Positions 36,097-45,806 of a DNA stretch of 64,000 bases are shown here, piece after piece. Source of the DNA: Sediminimonas qiaohouensis DSM 21189 (GTDB lineage: Bacteria; Pseudomonadota; Alphaproteobacteria; Rhodobacterales; Rhodobacteraceae); contig NZ_AUIJ01000006.1 in the NCBI RefSeq assembly GCF_000423645.1, positions 1-64,000 of the forward strand. Direction: 5' to 3'. Both the position numbers and the translations under genes were made by a program. How positions within the stretch are numbered: position 1 is the first letter of the stretch; each line of letters begins with the position of its first letter. The notes under the pieces are model-generated. The model was not told where the DNA came from. It ran no database searches and saw nothing but the letters and a program-made list of their open reading frames with translations.

Positions 36097-37289
36097 AGCC
36101 GGTAGAACACCGCCTTGAGATAACCCGACTCGGCCAGTTGCGGCAGCAGCGGATGATCCGGCCCCGCCTGCCCGGTATGGATGATCTGCGCCTGTTGGCC
36201 GGCCCGCCCAATGCCGCGGTTGCAGGCGCCGCGAAACCGGGTCAAATCGGCGGCGTGCGAGCACGAGCACAGGCCCAGGTATCCGCCCTCTTCGACCAGG
36301 GCGGCGGCCATCCTCGCCACGCGCTCATAGGCGCGCAGGCCCTTTTCCACCGCCTTTTTCGTGGGGGCAAACGCGGGCGGATCGCAGATCACCACGTCAA
36401 ACCGGCGCCCTTCCTCGGCCAGCGCAGCCATCACGTCAAACGCATCGCCGCGCCGCGCGTCAAAGCGCGCCGCCACGCCGCCCACCTCGGCCCCGGCCCG
36501 CGCCAGATCCAGCGCCGGCTGCGAGCCATCCACCGCCAGCGTCGATGCCGCCCCCCCGGCCAGCGCCGCCAGCCCAAAGCCGCCAACATGGGAAAACACG
36601 TCCAGAACCCGCGCCCCCCGCGACAGGCCGGCCGCAAAGGAATGGTTGGGCCGCTGATCATAAAAGAGGCCGGTTTTCTGCCCGCCCATCAGGTCGGCCA
36701 TGTAGGTGGCGCCGTTCATCGGCACCGCAATCGGCCCCTCCGGCGCCTGTCCGCGCAGCACGCCCGAGGCATCATCCAGCCCCTCCAGCGCCCGCGCCCG
36801 CCCGCCGGCGTTCTTGATCACCACGCGAACCCCGGTCACATCGACCAGCGCCTCGATCAATTCCTCCAGCCGCGCCTCGGCCCAGGCGGCGTTCGGCTGC
36901 ACCACGGCGCAATCATCGAATCGGTCGATCACGACGCCGGGCAGGCCATCCGCCTCGGCGTGGATCAGGCGGTAATACGGACCCGGGTAGAGCCGCGCGC
37001 GCAGCGATTGCGCCTTTTCAAGCCGCGCGGCGAACCAGTCCTGATCGATCCACGCGGCAGGGTCCGTATCCAGCATCCGGCAGATGATGCGCGATGCCGG
37101 GTTCACCGCCACCAACCCCAGCGGCGCGCGCTCGTTATCCTCAAGGATGGCAAGGCTCCCGCCCGGCAAGGCGCGGGTACGCCGATCGGTCACCAATTCG
37201 TTATCATACACCCAGGGAAAGCCGTGCCGGATGGCGCGAGCATTGGCCTTGGGACGCAGTCGGACAGATGGCAAAGAGGGCGGTGTCAT
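36093..37289 (-). CDS. class I SAM-dependent rRNA methyltransferase (RlmI-like)
   Basis: 398 residues. An N-terminal PUA-like RNA-binding domain ([20 protein letters not shown] onward) is followed by an EEHEE-type linker and a Rossmann methyltransferase domain with [32 protein letters not shown] (SAM binding) and the catalytic [13 protein letters not shown]. In E. coli RlmI makes m5C1962 in 23S rRNA; the overall order fits that enzyme. A Cys in YLGLCSCSH near the C-terminus is the likely nucleophile of the m5C chemistry. The PIN gene overlaps its end by four bases. Confidence 0.9.
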   Translation of the reverse strand: MTPPSLPSVRLRPKANARAIRHGFPWVYDNELVTDRRTRALPGGSLAILEDNERAPLGLVAVNPASRIICRMLDTDPAAWIDQDWFAARLEKAQSLRARLYPGPYYRLIHAEADGLPGVVIDRFDDCAVVQPNAAWAEARLEELIEALVDVTGVRVVIKNAGGRARALEGLDDASGVLRGQAPEGPIAVPMNGATYMADLMGGQKTGLFYDQRPNHSFAAGLSRGARVLDVFSHVGGFGLAALAGGAASTLAVDGSQPALDLARAGAEVGGVAARFDARRGDAFDVMAALAEEGRRFDVVICDPPAFAPTKKAVEKGLRAYERVARMAAALVEEGGYLGLCSCSHAADLTRFRGACNRGIGRAGQQAQIIHTGQAGPDHPLLPQLAESGYLKAVFYRL

Positions 37290-37326
37290 CCCGCCCTCTT
37301 ACGCCTCAATCGTGTGGTGGGAAAGC

Positions 37327-37977
37327 TCAGATTTGAGTTCCCGTCTCAAGGCCATTCACCAGCTTCGTAACCTTGTCGGTGGTCGATCCGGGCACGGCCA
37401 GTTCCTGCTGGATCACGTTCTCGAGGTGACGCGTGATGCGCACCTTCTGCGTGAGGCCCTGCTGCTCGGCCGCCAGGGCCCTGGACCCGCCATAAGCCTT
37501 AAGATCCGCCGTCACGATACGCGGCTCCATGAGGGTTGCCCCGGTTTCGGGATCACGCAGCGTCATCTTGAACTTGATCGAATGCACGCCCCCGATGGAA
37601 TAGCGCGTCTTCTCGGTCAGCGCGTGAAAGCGCAGCACCTCGATATCGACCTGGGCGGGCATGGTGCCCTCGGCTCGCTCGGCCGCGACGGTCATCGCCG
37701 TGTCAAAGATCCCGGCCACCTGTGCATGCCGGTCGCCGATCGGATCGCCGCGCCAGACGATGTCGCCCATCGGGTAATAGCTGTTGGCTTCGGAAACCCG
37801 CAGGCCGCGCGACACCTTGATGTTGTATGTTGCGACCGAAACCTCGGGCTGCGCGACGGCGCCTGCCTCCAGCCCCGCCGCATCCAGCGGCGCATTCCTG
37901 GTGGCGGTGTCAATCGATGCGCAGGCGCTCAGGCTCAGACCTGCGCAGATCGCGATAATCGTCCGAAAATATGCCAT
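37327..37977 (-). CDS. small lipoprotein of unknown function
   Basis: 216 residues. The signal [19 protein letters not shown] ends in a lipobox (LSAC) with Cys19. The mature part is a mixed alpha/beta domain ([60 protein letters not shown]) with no catalytic motif I can name. It resembles conserved lipoproteins of Rhodobacteraceae seen near cell-envelope genes. Divergent from edd. Confident as a gene, not as a function. Confidence 0.75.
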   Translation of the reverse strand: MAYFRTIIAICAGLSLSACASIDTATRNAPLDAAGLEAGAVAQPEVSVATYNIKVSRGLRVSEANSYYPMGDIVWRGDPIGDRHAQVAGIFDTAMTVAAERAEGTMPAQVDIEVLRFHALTEKTRYSIGGVHSIKFKMTLRDPETGATLMEPRIVTADLKAYGGSRALAAEQQGLTQKVRITRHLENVIQQELAVPGSTTDKVTKLVNGLETGTQI

Positions 37978-38175
37978 GCTCTACCCTCCTTGGGCTTTGT
38001 GCCCGTTTGTATTGAGCTGTGGTTTGATCCCGGATTGTGGCGCGGGTACGGCAAATTGGGTTCGAATACCGGGCATTTGCGCCCCATGCGCCCCCCACCA
38101 CCGGCGTGCGAATTGGCGCCAGACTTGAAGCGTTACCGCTATCATCCTATACCAACCCCAGGTAAAGGAGGCGCG

Positions 38176-39984
38176 ATGCAGATGAACGAAACGATCCTGC
38201 GCGTGACTGAAAGGGTCATCGCGCGCAGCCGCGACAGCCGTCAGGCCTATCTTGAGAAAATGAAACGCGCCGCCGAGGATGGACCGCGACGCGCCCACCT
38301 GAGTTGCGGCAACCAGGCCCATGCCTACGCGGCGGCCGGCGCGGATCAAGACACGCTCGCGCAAACGCAAGCGCCCAATATCGGCATCGTCACCGCCTAC
38401 AACGATATGCTGTCGGCGCATCAGCCGTTCGAAGGGTTCCCCGATCAGATACGCGCCGCCGCCCGCGCCCGCGGGGCAACGGCGCAGGTCGCCGGCGGGG
38501 TGCCCGCCATGTGCGACGGGATCACCCAGGGCCAGACGGGTATGGAGCTGTCGCTGTTTTCCCGCGACGTTATCGCACTGGCCAGCGCGGTCGCCCTGTC
38601 GCACAACACGTTCGATGCCGCGCTTTACCTGGGGGTCTGCGACAAGATCGTGCCGGGGCTTGTCATCGCCGCGGCGACCTTTGGCTATATCCCCGGCGTC
38701 TTCATGCCGGCGGGGCCCATGACATCGGGCCTGCCCAATGACGAAAAATCCAAGGTGCGCCAGAAATTCGCCGAAGGCCGCGCCACCCGCGAAGAGCTGA
38801 TGCGCGCCGAAATGGCCAGCTACCACGGCCCGGGCACCTGCACGTTCTACGGCACCGCCAATTCCAACCAGATGCTGATGGAGTTCATGGGGCTACACCT
38901 GCCGGGCGCCTCGTTCGTCAATCCCGGCACGCCGCTGCGCACGGCGCTTACCGTTGCGGGGACCGAGACCGCGCTTTCAATGACGGCGCTCGGCAATTCC
39001 TATCGCCCGGTCTGCGATATCCTTGATGAGCGCGCGTTCGTGAACGGGATCGTGGGCCTCATGGCGACAGGCGGATCGACCAACCTGGTGCTGCACCTGC
39101 CGGTCATGGCGCGGGCGGCGGGCATCCAACTTGCGCTTGAGGATTTCGAGGACATCTCGTCGGTCACGCCGCTGATGGCGCGGGTCTATCCCAACGGGTT
39201 GGCCGACGTGAACCATTTCCACGCGGCCGGCGGGCTGGGCTACATGATTGGGCAGTTGCGGGATGCGGGATTGCTGCACGACGATGTGCAGACCGTCGCG
39301 GGCCACGGCCTCGATGCCTATACCAAGCAGGCGCAACTGGGCGAGGATGGGCGCCTGAGCTATGTCAACGGACCCGAGGAGACGCATAACGACCGCATCG
39401 TGCGCCCCGTCGCCGATCCGTTTCAGGCCACGGGCGGGCTACGGCAGTTATCGGGGAACCTGGGCACGGGGCTGATCAAGGCCTCGGCGGTGGCCGAGGA
39501 CCACATGATTGTCGAAGCGCCGGCGCGCGTCTTCACCGATCAACAGGCGGTCAAGGATGCCTTCAAGGCCGGCGAGTTCACGCAGGACACGGTCGTGGTG
39601 GTCCGCTTTCAAGGGCCACAGGCCAATGGTATGCCCGAGCTGCACGGCCTCACGCCGACGCTGTCGGTGCTGCTGGATCGTGGCCTGCGGGTGGCTCTTG
39701 TCACCGACGGGCGCATGTCGGGCGCCAGCGGCAAGGTGCCCGCCGCGATCCATGTCAGCCCCGAGGCGGCCTCAGGCGGGCCACTGGCGCGGCTGCGCGA
39801 CGGCGATATGATCCGCCTTGATGCACAAAACTGCACACTGGAGACCCTGGCCGAAGATTTCGAGACCCGCACACCCGTCGCCGCCGATTTGTCCGGAAAC
39901 GGCACGGGCGTCGGGCGCGAGCTGTTCGAAGTGTTCCGCAACTCGGTCGGCCCGGCCATCACCGGGGCGGGGGTGATCCTGTGA
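38176..39984 (+). CDS. edd: 6-phosphogluconate dehydratase
   Basis: 602 residues (ATG at 38176, or 38182 two codons later; AAAGGAGG at 38164-38171 sits better with the second). The IlvD/Edd family pattern is clear: [73 protein letters not shown], and the C-terminal [22 protein letters not shown]. Conserved cysteines (in AMCDG and GTCTFYG) hold a [4Fe-4S] cluster. It dehydrates 6-phosphogluconate to KDPG. Its stop overlaps the GTG start of eda, so the two are coupled. Confidence 0.97.
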   Translation: MQMNETILRVTERVIARSRDSRQAYLEKMKRAAEDGPRRAHLSCGNQAHAYAAAGADQDTLAQTQAPNIGIVTAYNDMLSAHQPFEGFPDQIRAAARARGATAQVAGGVPAMCDGITQGQTGMELSLFSRDVIALASAVALSHNTFDAALYLGVCDKIVPGLVIAAATFGYIPGVFMPAGPMTSGLPNDEKSKVRQKFAEGRATREELMRAEMASYHGPGTCTFYGTANSNQMLMEFMGLHLPGASFVNPGTPLRTALTVAGTETALSMTALGNSYRPVCDILDERAFVNGIVGLMATGGSTNLVLHLPVMARAAGIQLALEDFEDISSVTPLMARVYPNGLADVNHFHAAGGLGYMIGQLRDAGLLHDDVQTVAGHGLDAYTKQAQLGEDGRLSYVNGPEETHNDRIVRPVADPFQATGGLRQLSGNLGTGLIKASAVAEDHMIVEAPARVFTDQQAVKDAFKAGEFTQDTVVVVRFQGPQANGMPELHGLTPTLSVLLDRGLRVALVTDGRMSGASGKVPAAIHVSPEAASGGPLARLRDGDMIRLDAQNCTLETLAEDFETRTPVAADLSGNGTGVGRELFEVFRNSVGPAITGAGVIL

Positions 39985-40622
39985 GCCGCGCGGCCCCCGG
40001 TCGGATCGAGGCGATCTGCCGCCGCGCGCCGGTGATCCCGGTCCTTGTCATCGACGACGCCGCTATCGCGGAGCCGCTGGCGCGGGCACTGGTGGCGGGG
40101 GGCCTGCCAATCCTCGAAGTGACGCTGCGCACCGACGCCGCGCTTGACGCGATCAAGGCGATGACGCGGGTTCCGGGGGCAACAGTGGGCGCGGGCACGG
40201 TCCTGAATGCACAGGACCTGGAGCGCGCGAAACAGGCAGGCGCAGAGTTCGCCGTGTCGCCGGGCAGCACCGATGCCCTGCTATCGGCCAGCGAGGCCGC
40301 CAATATGCCCCTTCTGCCCGGCGCGGCCACGGCAAGCGAGGCGATGCGCCTGTTGGATCGTGGCTATAGCGTGCAGAAGTTCTTTCCCGCCTCCGCCGCG
40401 GGCGGGGCGCCCATGCTCAAGGCGCTGTCCGGTCCCCTGCCCCAGATCCGGTTCTGCCCAACCGGCGGGATCGGGTTGGACAACGCCCCCGATTACCTCG
40501 GGTTGCCGAACGTTCTGTGCGTCGGCGGAAGCTGGATCACGCCAGCGCATCTGGTTCAACGCGGCGAATGGGAAGCGATCGAGGCATTGGCCCGTCAGGC
40601 GGCAGAACTGCCCCGCCCGTGA
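39981..40622 (+). CDS. eda: KDPG (2-keto-3-deoxy-6-phosphogluconate) aldolase
   Basis: 213 residues beginning with GTG at 39981 inside the edd stop region (GTGA). Class I aldolase TIM barrel with catalytic Glu in LEVTLRT (about 45), Schiff-base Lys in [14 protein letters not shown] (about 131) and phosphate-binding FCPTGGIG. It splits KDPG into pyruvate and glyceraldehyde-3-phosphate, completing the Entner-Doudoroff pathway whose first steps are encoded by zwf and pgl at 20776-22901. Confidence 0.96.
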   Translation: MSRAAPGRIEAICRRAPVIPVLVIDDAAIAEPLARALVAGGLPILEVTLRTDAALDAIKAMTRVPGATVGAGTVLNAQDLERAKQAGAEFAVSPGSTDALLSASEAANMPLLPGAATASEAMRLLDRGYSVQKFFPASAAGGAPMLKALSGPLPQIRFCPTGGIGLDNAPDYLGLPNVLCVGGSWITPAHLVQRGEWEAIEALARQAAELPRP

Positions 40623-40651
40623 CCCCTGAACGGCATGGACGCCGGGCACCG

Positions 40652-40921
40652 TTAGTCGCGCGTGCGCGATCGCCACCCGCCCCGGCGGCGCGGGTTTTCC
40701 ATCCGCTCCAACCCCTCGCGCAAAACAACCGACATCGGGTGGTCCGGGGCATCGCCCACGTACCGCTCCACCAAACCGTTCAGCGCCTCCTGCGTATCGG
40801 TGTCATCGGGCAGGCTCAGCGCCCAATCCAGAAAGATGGTCCGGCAATCGGCCTGTGTGATCCCCTCGATCTGGAAGGCCTCGCGGATCAGGGCCTTGGG
40901 GTCCAGCGCATCGCCTTTCAT
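40652..40921 (-). CDS. hypothetical protein coupled to glnE
   Basis: 89 residues from ATG at 40921, which overlaps the glnE stop (ATGA). Helical, acidic start (DPKALIREAFQIEGITQADC) and basic tail RRRGGWRSRTRD; LDWALSLPDDTDTQEALNGL is in the middle. I recall similar short proteins after glnE in related genomes but know no function. The coupling suggests expression with glnE. Confidence 0.65.
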   Translation of the reverse strand: MKGDALDPKALIREAFQIEGITQADCRTIFLDWALSLPDDTDTQEALNGLVERYVGDAPDHPMSVVLREGLERMENPRRRGGWRSRTRD

Positions 40922-43731
40922 CCCGCGGCCTCGTCCGCAGACGCGGGCAGGTTCCGGTCGATGATTTCGGCGGCCTTGCGGATCTGATCGCTCAAGGCGC
41001 CGCGCAAGTCCTCCAACGTCTCGCACCCGGTTTCCCGCAACAGCATCGCACGCCCTCCTTCGCCAATCGCCTCCGTATCAAGAGGCTTGCCGCTTAGCAG
41101 CCGTGATACGGATTGCACCCCCCAACAAAGCCTGTACGCCGCCTGCAATGCAGCGCCGTCCGCGTCACTCAACCACCCGGTTGCGACAGATGATTGCAAA
41201 CCGCGCACCGGATCCTGCCGGTCGCTCCCTGCCAGCAGCGCCCCCGCCTGCGCAATCAACTCGATATCCTGCAATCGCCCGGGGCCGATCTTGGCATCCC
41301 ACGCGCCCGAGGGGCTTTTGGCGGCGCTTATCCGCGCGCGCATGGCGGCCACCTCGACCAATACCTTGTCGCGGGAATGGTCGGCCTCAAGAACCGCGCG
41401 CCGCACCTCTTCGACATCAGAAGCAAGCTCTTGCGAGCCCGCCACGACACGCGCGCGGGTCAGCGCGAGGTGCTCCCACACCCAGGCCTGCGTCATCTGG
41501 TAGTTCCGAAAGCTGTCCAGCGCGGTCGCAACCGGGCCTTGCGTGCCGGACGGGCGCAGGCGCATGTCGATCTCGTAAAGCTTGCCCTCGGACATCGGCG
41601 CGGTCACGGCGGTCACCAATGCCTTTGTCAGGCGCGCATAGTAGCGCCGCGCATCCAGCGGACGCTTGCCATCCGATTGCTCGACCCCCGCCGCATCATA
41701 AATCAGGATCAGGTCCAGATCGGATGTGGCCGTCAACCGCCGCGCCCCAAGCGACCCCATCCCCAAAAGCGCCGCACCGCGCCCCGGCGGCGGGCCATGG
41801 CGCGCGGCGAACTGATCACAGACAACCGGCCACAACGTACTTAGCGCCGCTTCGGCCAGGTCGGCATATTGCCGGCCCGCATCATCCGCATCGATCAACC
41901 CGCGCAAATGGTGCACGCCCACGCGAAAATGCCACTCGCGCGCCCACCGTCGGGCCGCGTCAAGCTTGCGCTCGTAGTCATCCACACCCTCCAGCGCCCC
42001 CTGCAATGCATCGCGCAAACGGTCCTGCCCCGGCCAAGGCGCAAAGAAATCCCCGCCGATCACGGCATCGAACACCTCGGCATTGGCCGACAGATGCGCC
42101 GCCAGCGCGGGCGAGGTGCCAACGATATCAATCAGCAGATCAATGAGCTGCGGATTGGCTTCGAACAAAGCAAACAACTGCACCCCGGCCGGCAGCCGCG
42201 ACAGAAACCCGTCCAGCGCCAAGAGCGCCTCGTCCGGCCGCGCCGTCCGCTTGAGACGCTTCAGCAAATCGGGCTTGAGCCGCTCGAATATCTCGATTGC
42301 CCGGGACGAGCGCAACGCGGGGTAGCTGCGCCACCGCTCGATCACCTCCGAGTCGAACTCGGAGTATTCCGCTTCTGACGCACTTCCGTTTTCGGGCGCA
42401 AAGAACCCCTCGATCAGCTCGTGCACCTCTTCGAGCCGCGCCATCAGCCCGGTTTTCAGATCGTCCACGGACGTGCCCATGAAACAGGCCAGCCGCGCGA
42501 ACCCTTCCTCGCTTTGCGGAAGGCTGTGGGTCTGCGCATCGCGCAGCATTTGCAGGCGATGTTCGACCTCTCGATGCGCCCGGTAATGCTTGGTCAGCAC
42601 ATCGGCCACATCCTGCGGAATCCAGTCCTTGCGCGCAAGAACCTCAAGGCCATCGACGGTGCCCCGTACCCGCAGATCGCGGTCACGTCCGCCGGCGATG
42701 ATCTGCCGCGTCTGGGTGAAAAACTCGATCTCACGGATACCGCCACGGCCAAGCTTCATGTTGTGCTCAGGCAAGGTGATCGGGCCGCCCAGCCCCTTGT
42801 GCTCGCGGATGCGCAAACGCATGTCATGCGCGTCCTGGATCGCTGCGAAATCAAGGTGCTTGCGCCAGACGAACGGCTTGATCGTCTCAAGAAACCGCTC
42901 ACCCGCGGCAATGTCCCCGGCGGCGGCTCGCGCCTTGACATAGGCGGCGCGTTCCCAGGTTCGGCCAAGGCTTTCGTAATACGCTTCGGCGCCCGCCATC
43001 GCCATGCACACCGGCGTGACCGACGGGTCCGGACGCAGGCGCAGGTCGGTGCGGAACACGTAGCCATCGGCGGTTATCTCCGACAGCATGGTCGCCATCC
43101 GCCGGGTCGCCCGGACAAGGCTGGCGCGCGCCTCGTGATAATCGTCGCGGTCATAGCGGGTCTCGTCGAACAGACAGATCAGGTCGATATCCGAGGAATA
43201 GTTCAACTCGAACGCGCCCATCTTGCCCATGGCAAGCGCGACCACGCCGCCAGCGGTCTCGATGTCCTCAGACGCCGCACCGGGCAGCTTGCCGCGCCTG
43301 ATCTCCGCCCCAACGGTGGATCGCAAGGCCGTCGCAACCGCCACATCCGCAAACCGCGTCAGGGTCTTGGTCACCGTCTCCAGTGGCCATACCCCCCCCA
43401 GATCCGCCAGCCCGGTCAGCAAGGCAACCTTGCGCTTGGCGCGTCTCAGGGCCTTTGGAACGTCCTCGGGCGAGGCATCGCCGATGCCTGCGAGCACAGC
43501 GTCAATAGCCTGCTCCGGCGCCTCCAACGCCCCGGGCAGCCATTCGGTTTCGGCTTCGATCAAGGATCGCAGATAGGGGCTGCATCCAGCCGCCCCTTCG
43601 ATCAACTCGCCCATACGCGCCTCCAGAGCGGGCAGCAATGCACGCGCTTCTGCGCCGCGATCGGGCTCATACGGGATGGGGCAGCGGGTCATGCGGGATG
43701 CAAATGTCATGAACCGAGAATGCGGCGGCAT
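40918..43731 (-). CDS. glnE: bifunctional glutamine synthetase adenylyltransferase / adenylyl-removing enzyme
   Basis: 937 residues, the size of full GlnE. Two nucleotidyltransferase domains are visible: the N-terminal adenylyl-removing one with GKMGAFELNYSSDIDLICLFD (about 174-194) and the C-terminal adenylylating one with GMGSLGARRLTATSDLDLILIYD (about 655-680). Helical GlnD-like domains follow each. It switches GlnA activity on and off by AMP addition under control of PII. Note that its target type here is housekeeping GlnA, not necessarily the GS-like ligases at 7392 and 9467. The start is uncertain (ATG at 43731, 43710 or 43692; no strong ribosome site). Confidence 0.96.
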   Translation of the reverse strand: MPPHSRFMTFASRMTRCPIPYEPDRGAEARALLPALEARMGELIEGAAGCSPYLRSLIEAETEWLPGALEAPEQAIDAVLAGIGDASPEDVPKALRRAKRKVALLTGLADLGGVWPLETVTKTLTRFADVAVATALRSTVGAEIRRGKLPGAASEDIETAGGVVALAMGKMGAFELNYSSDIDLICLFDETRYDRDDYHEARASLVRATRRMATMLSEITADGYVFRTDLRLRPDPSVTPVCMAMAGAEAYYESLGRTWERAAYVKARAAAGDIAAGERFLETIKPFVWRKHLDFAAIQDAHDMRLRIREHKGLGGPITLPEHNMKLGRGGIREIEFFTQTRQIIAGGRDRDLRVRGTVDGLEVLARKDWIPQDVADVLTKHYRAHREVEHRLQMLRDAQTHSLPQSEEGFARLACFMGTSVDDLKTGLMARLEEVHELIEGFFAPENGSASEAEYSEFDSEVIERWRSYPALRSSRAIEIFERLKPDLLKRLKRTARPDEALLALDGFLSRLPAGVQLFALFEANPQLIDLLIDIVGTSPALAAHLSANAEVFDAVIGGDFFAPWPGQDRLRDALQGALEGVDDYERKLDAARRWAREWHFRVGVHHLRGLIDADDAGRQYADLAEAALSTLWPVVCDQFAARHGPPPGRGAALLGMGSLGARRLTATSDLDLILIYDAAGVEQSDGKRPLDARRYYARLTKALVTAVTAPMSEGKLYEIDMRLRPSGTQGPVATALDSFRNYQMTQAWVWEHLALTRARVVAGSQELASDVEEVRRAVLEADHSRDKVLVEVAAMRARISAAKSPSGAWDAKIGPGRLQDIELIAQAGALLAGSDRQDPVRGLQSSVATGWLSDADGAALQAAYRLCWGVQSVSRLLSGKPLDTEAIGEGGRAMLLRETGCETLEDLRGALSDQIRKAAEIIDRNLPASADEAAG

Positions 43732-43789
43732 TTCAGACTGGTCAATGCGTCAAACACTTGGAATACTGCGGCAAATCCGGAGGACACCC

Positions 43790-44257
43790 ATGAGCAAGAG
43801 CCTGAAGCGCGTTGCCCGCGCCCTCGAGGCCGCGGGCATCGAGACAGAGATCGTGGAGTTGGGCGAAGCCCGCACCGCCGCACAAGCCGCGGACGTGGCC
43901 AAGTGCGAGCTGGACCAGATTGCCAAATCCATCATCTTCCGCGGCACCCAGAGCGGCGAGGCGCTCCTGTTCCTGACGGCCGGCGGAAACCAGGTGAACG
44001 CCGACAAGGCCAGCGCCCTGGCGCAAGAGCCGCTTGGCAAAGCGGACGCGGCATTGATCCGGGCGCAGACCGGGTTTGCCATCGGCGGCGTGGCCCCTGT
44101 CGGGCACAAGAACCCGATCCGGGCGTTCATCGATCCCAGGCTCCTGGAGTTCCCGACAATCTGGGCGGCGGCGGGCACGCCACACCACATATTTGAGATG
44201 AACTCCGCTGACCTTCAGCAGGTCACATTCGCGCAAGTTGCTGATTTCACGACCTGA
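43790..44257 (+). CDS. YbaK/EbsC-family aminoacyl-tRNA deacylase-like protein
   Basis: 155 residues from ATG at 43790 with CGGAGGA at 43779-43785. The YbaK/ProX editing fold is recognised by CELDQIAKSIIFRG (the invariant Lys), TAGGNQVNADKAS and TGFAIGGVAPVGHKNPIRAFIDPRL. Family members hydrolyse mischarged aminoacyl-tRNA such as Cys- or Ala-tRNA-Pro. Monocistronic, divergent from glnE with 58 bases between the starts. Confidence 0.88.
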   Translation: MSKSLKRVARALEAAGIETEIVELGEARTAAQAADVAKCELDQIAKSIIFRGTQSGEALLFLTAGGNQVNADKASALAQEPLGKADAALIRAQTGFAIGGVAPVGHKNPIRAFIDPRLLEFPTIWAAAGTPHHIFEMNSADLQQVTFAQVADFTT

Positions 44258-44291
44258 TTTCACGTATGTAAATTTTATTCACATTGCCCCT

Positions 44292-44313
44292 TGCAATTTG
44301 CGCGCAAAATGCA
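44292..44313. promoter_or_regulatory. 22-base near-palindrome upstream of the DUF2852 gene
   Basis: TGCAATTTGCGCGCAAAATGCA is symmetric at 20 of 22 positions, with a perfect core TTTGCGCGCAAA (44297-44308). It lies 58 bases before the DUF2852 start in an otherwise AT-rich promoter region, so it is a good operator candidate. The binding protein is unknown. Confidence 0.5.
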
Positions 44314-44370
44314 AATCTTGAGGATGTAAAAGGCTTTCACATTCACTCTCGCACATCAAGGAGCTTTCAA

Positions 44371-44793
44371 ATGACAACCGCCACGACAACGAGCCCCGGC
44401 ATTGCCGGCTGGTTTCACAGCGCGACGGCGTGGCTTGATGCACGCGGAAAGGCCGCCTGGATCACGCTCATGGTTCTGGGGTTCGTCTTTTTCTGGCCCA
44501 TTGGCCTCGCCCTTCTCTTTTACATGATCTGGAGCAATCGCATGTCTGGCCATTCCTGCCGCCGCAGCCGTTCTGGTTTCACCGAGTCGGGATCGACCGG
44601 AAACGCCGCATTCGACGCCTACAAGGCCGACACCCTGCGCCGTCTTGAAGAAGAGCAAACGCAATTCGAGACGTTCCTCCAGCGCCTGCGCGACGCCAAG
44701 GACAAGGCGGAATTCGATGCCTTCATGGAAGACCGCGAAAAGGCCGCAACCGAGGCGGCGGACACCTCGGAGCAAATGCACGCAGGATCATGA
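44371..44793 (+). CDS. DUF2852-type membrane protein
   Basis: 140 residues from ATG at 44371 with AAGGAG at 44358-44363. One membrane hairpin near 27-52 (AAWITLMVLGFVFFWPIGLA then LLFYMIWSN) is followed by a Cys/Ser/Arg-rich loop and a soluble coiled coil (AFDAYKADTLRRLEEEQTQF ... LRDAKDKAEFDAFMED). This matches DUF2852 proteins of alphaproteobacteria. Function unknown. Promoter region AT-rich and bears a 22-base near-palindrome. Confidence 0.85.
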   Translation: MTTATTTSPGIAGWFHSATAWLDARGKAAWITLMVLGFVFFWPIGLALLFYMIWSNRMSGHSCRRSRSGFTESGSTGNAAFDAYKADTLRRLEEEQTQFETFLQRLRDAKDKAEFDAFMEDREKAATEAADTSEQMHAGS

Positions 44794-44923
44794 TCCCAAC
44801 CTCAGAGCTGACCGGGGCGCATGACCCGGGCAGCTCACCGCCCGATTATCGAAGTCGTGCTTTCGGCGCTTGGCCCATTGGCACATCGTTGTTATCTTCA
44901 TGTAAAAGCGATGATCGAGACCT

Positions 44924-45745
44924 ATGCGCCATACACTTCCTGTAGCACCGCAGTTCTATGTAACCGCGCCGCAGCCATGCCCCTACCTTCCGGGACGCAT
45001 GGAGCGGAAACTGTTCACCGCGCTACAGGGCGATACGGCTGAAAGCCTGAACAACGGATTGTCCAAGCAGGGCTTTCGCAGGTCGCAAAACGTGCTCTAT
45101 CGTCCGTCCTGCGCGGAATGCGGCGCTTGCATGTCCGCGCGGATATGCGTCGATGATTTCACCCCAAACCGCAGCCAAAAGCGCACAAGGCGGCGGGGCC
45201 GCAACATACAAAGGCGAGTCAGCTCCCCTTGGGCCACCGAAGAGCAATACGATCTTTTTCGCAAATACCTTGAGATGCGCCATGCTGATGGCGGCATGTC
45301 GGACATGGACGTGTTCGAATTCGCCGCCATGATCGAGGAATCGCCGATCCGCACGCGTGTTGTGGAATATTACGCCCCGGAAAACGACGAGCTGATCGCG
45401 GTTTGCCTGACCGACATTCTCGATGACGGGGTCAGCATGGTCTATTCCTTCTATACCCCGGACCGGCCACGTGACAGCCTTGGCACCTATATCATCCTTG
45501 ATCACATCGAAATCGCCCGCGAGGCGGGTCTGCCCTATGTCTACCTGGGCTATTGGGTGCCCGGCAGCGACAAGATGGGCTACAAGGCGCGCTTTTCCGG
45601 CCTTGAGGTGCATCGGCGCGGCACTTGGGAAAAGGTATCGAACCCCGAGGATTACAAATCGGAAACGCACCCCCTGAACACCGACCCGATCGCCGAGCAG
45701 GTCGCGAACATCTCGCTTCCCGGCAGTCACCCCGCCAAGGCGTAA
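44924..45745 (+). CDS. bpt: leucyl/arginyl-type aminoacyl-tRNA--protein transferase (Bpt/Ate)
   Basis: 273 residues. The N-terminal [16 protein letters not shown] and [12 protein letters not shown] (metal or cluster-binding cysteines), then [20 protein letters not shown] and the C-terminal [18 protein letters not shown], are diagnostic for the ATE1/Bpt family. It attaches leucine (Bpt) or arginine (Ate) to proteins with acidic N-termini so that ClpAPS can degrade them. Bacterial members usually transfer leucine to Asp/Glu N-termini. Transcribed alone; a TGCTCAG/CTGAGCA dyad lies between it and the convergent TRAP operon. Confidence 0.93.
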   Translation: MRHTLPVAPQFYVTAPQPCPYLPGRMERKLFTALQGDTAESLNNGLSKQGFRRSQNVLYRPSCAECGACMSARICVDDFTPNRSQKRTRRRGRNIQRRVSSPWATEEQYDLFRKYLEMRHADGGMSDMDVFEFAAMIEESPIRTRVVEYYAPENDELIAVCLTDILDDGVSMVYSFYTPDRPRDSLGTYIILDHIEIAREAGLPYVYLGYWVPGSDKMGYKARFSGLEVHRRGTWEKVSNPEDYKSETHPLNTDPIAEQVANISLPGSHPAKA

Positions 45746-45763
45746 TCCCCCCAGCCACCGCGA

Positions 45764-45781
45764 TGCTCAGTGGTCTGAGCA
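45764..45781. other. inverted repeat between convergent bpt and TRAP genes
   Basis: TGCTCAG-TGGT-CTGAGCA, a perfect 7-base-pair hairpin with a 4-base loop, 18 bases after the bpt stop and 25 bases before the end of the TRAP permease gene. Without T runs it is at best a weak bidirectional transcription end or mRNA-stabilising hairpin. Confidence 0.5.
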
Positions 45782-45806
45782 GTGGCCGAGGGGTATCGGT
45801 CTTGGA

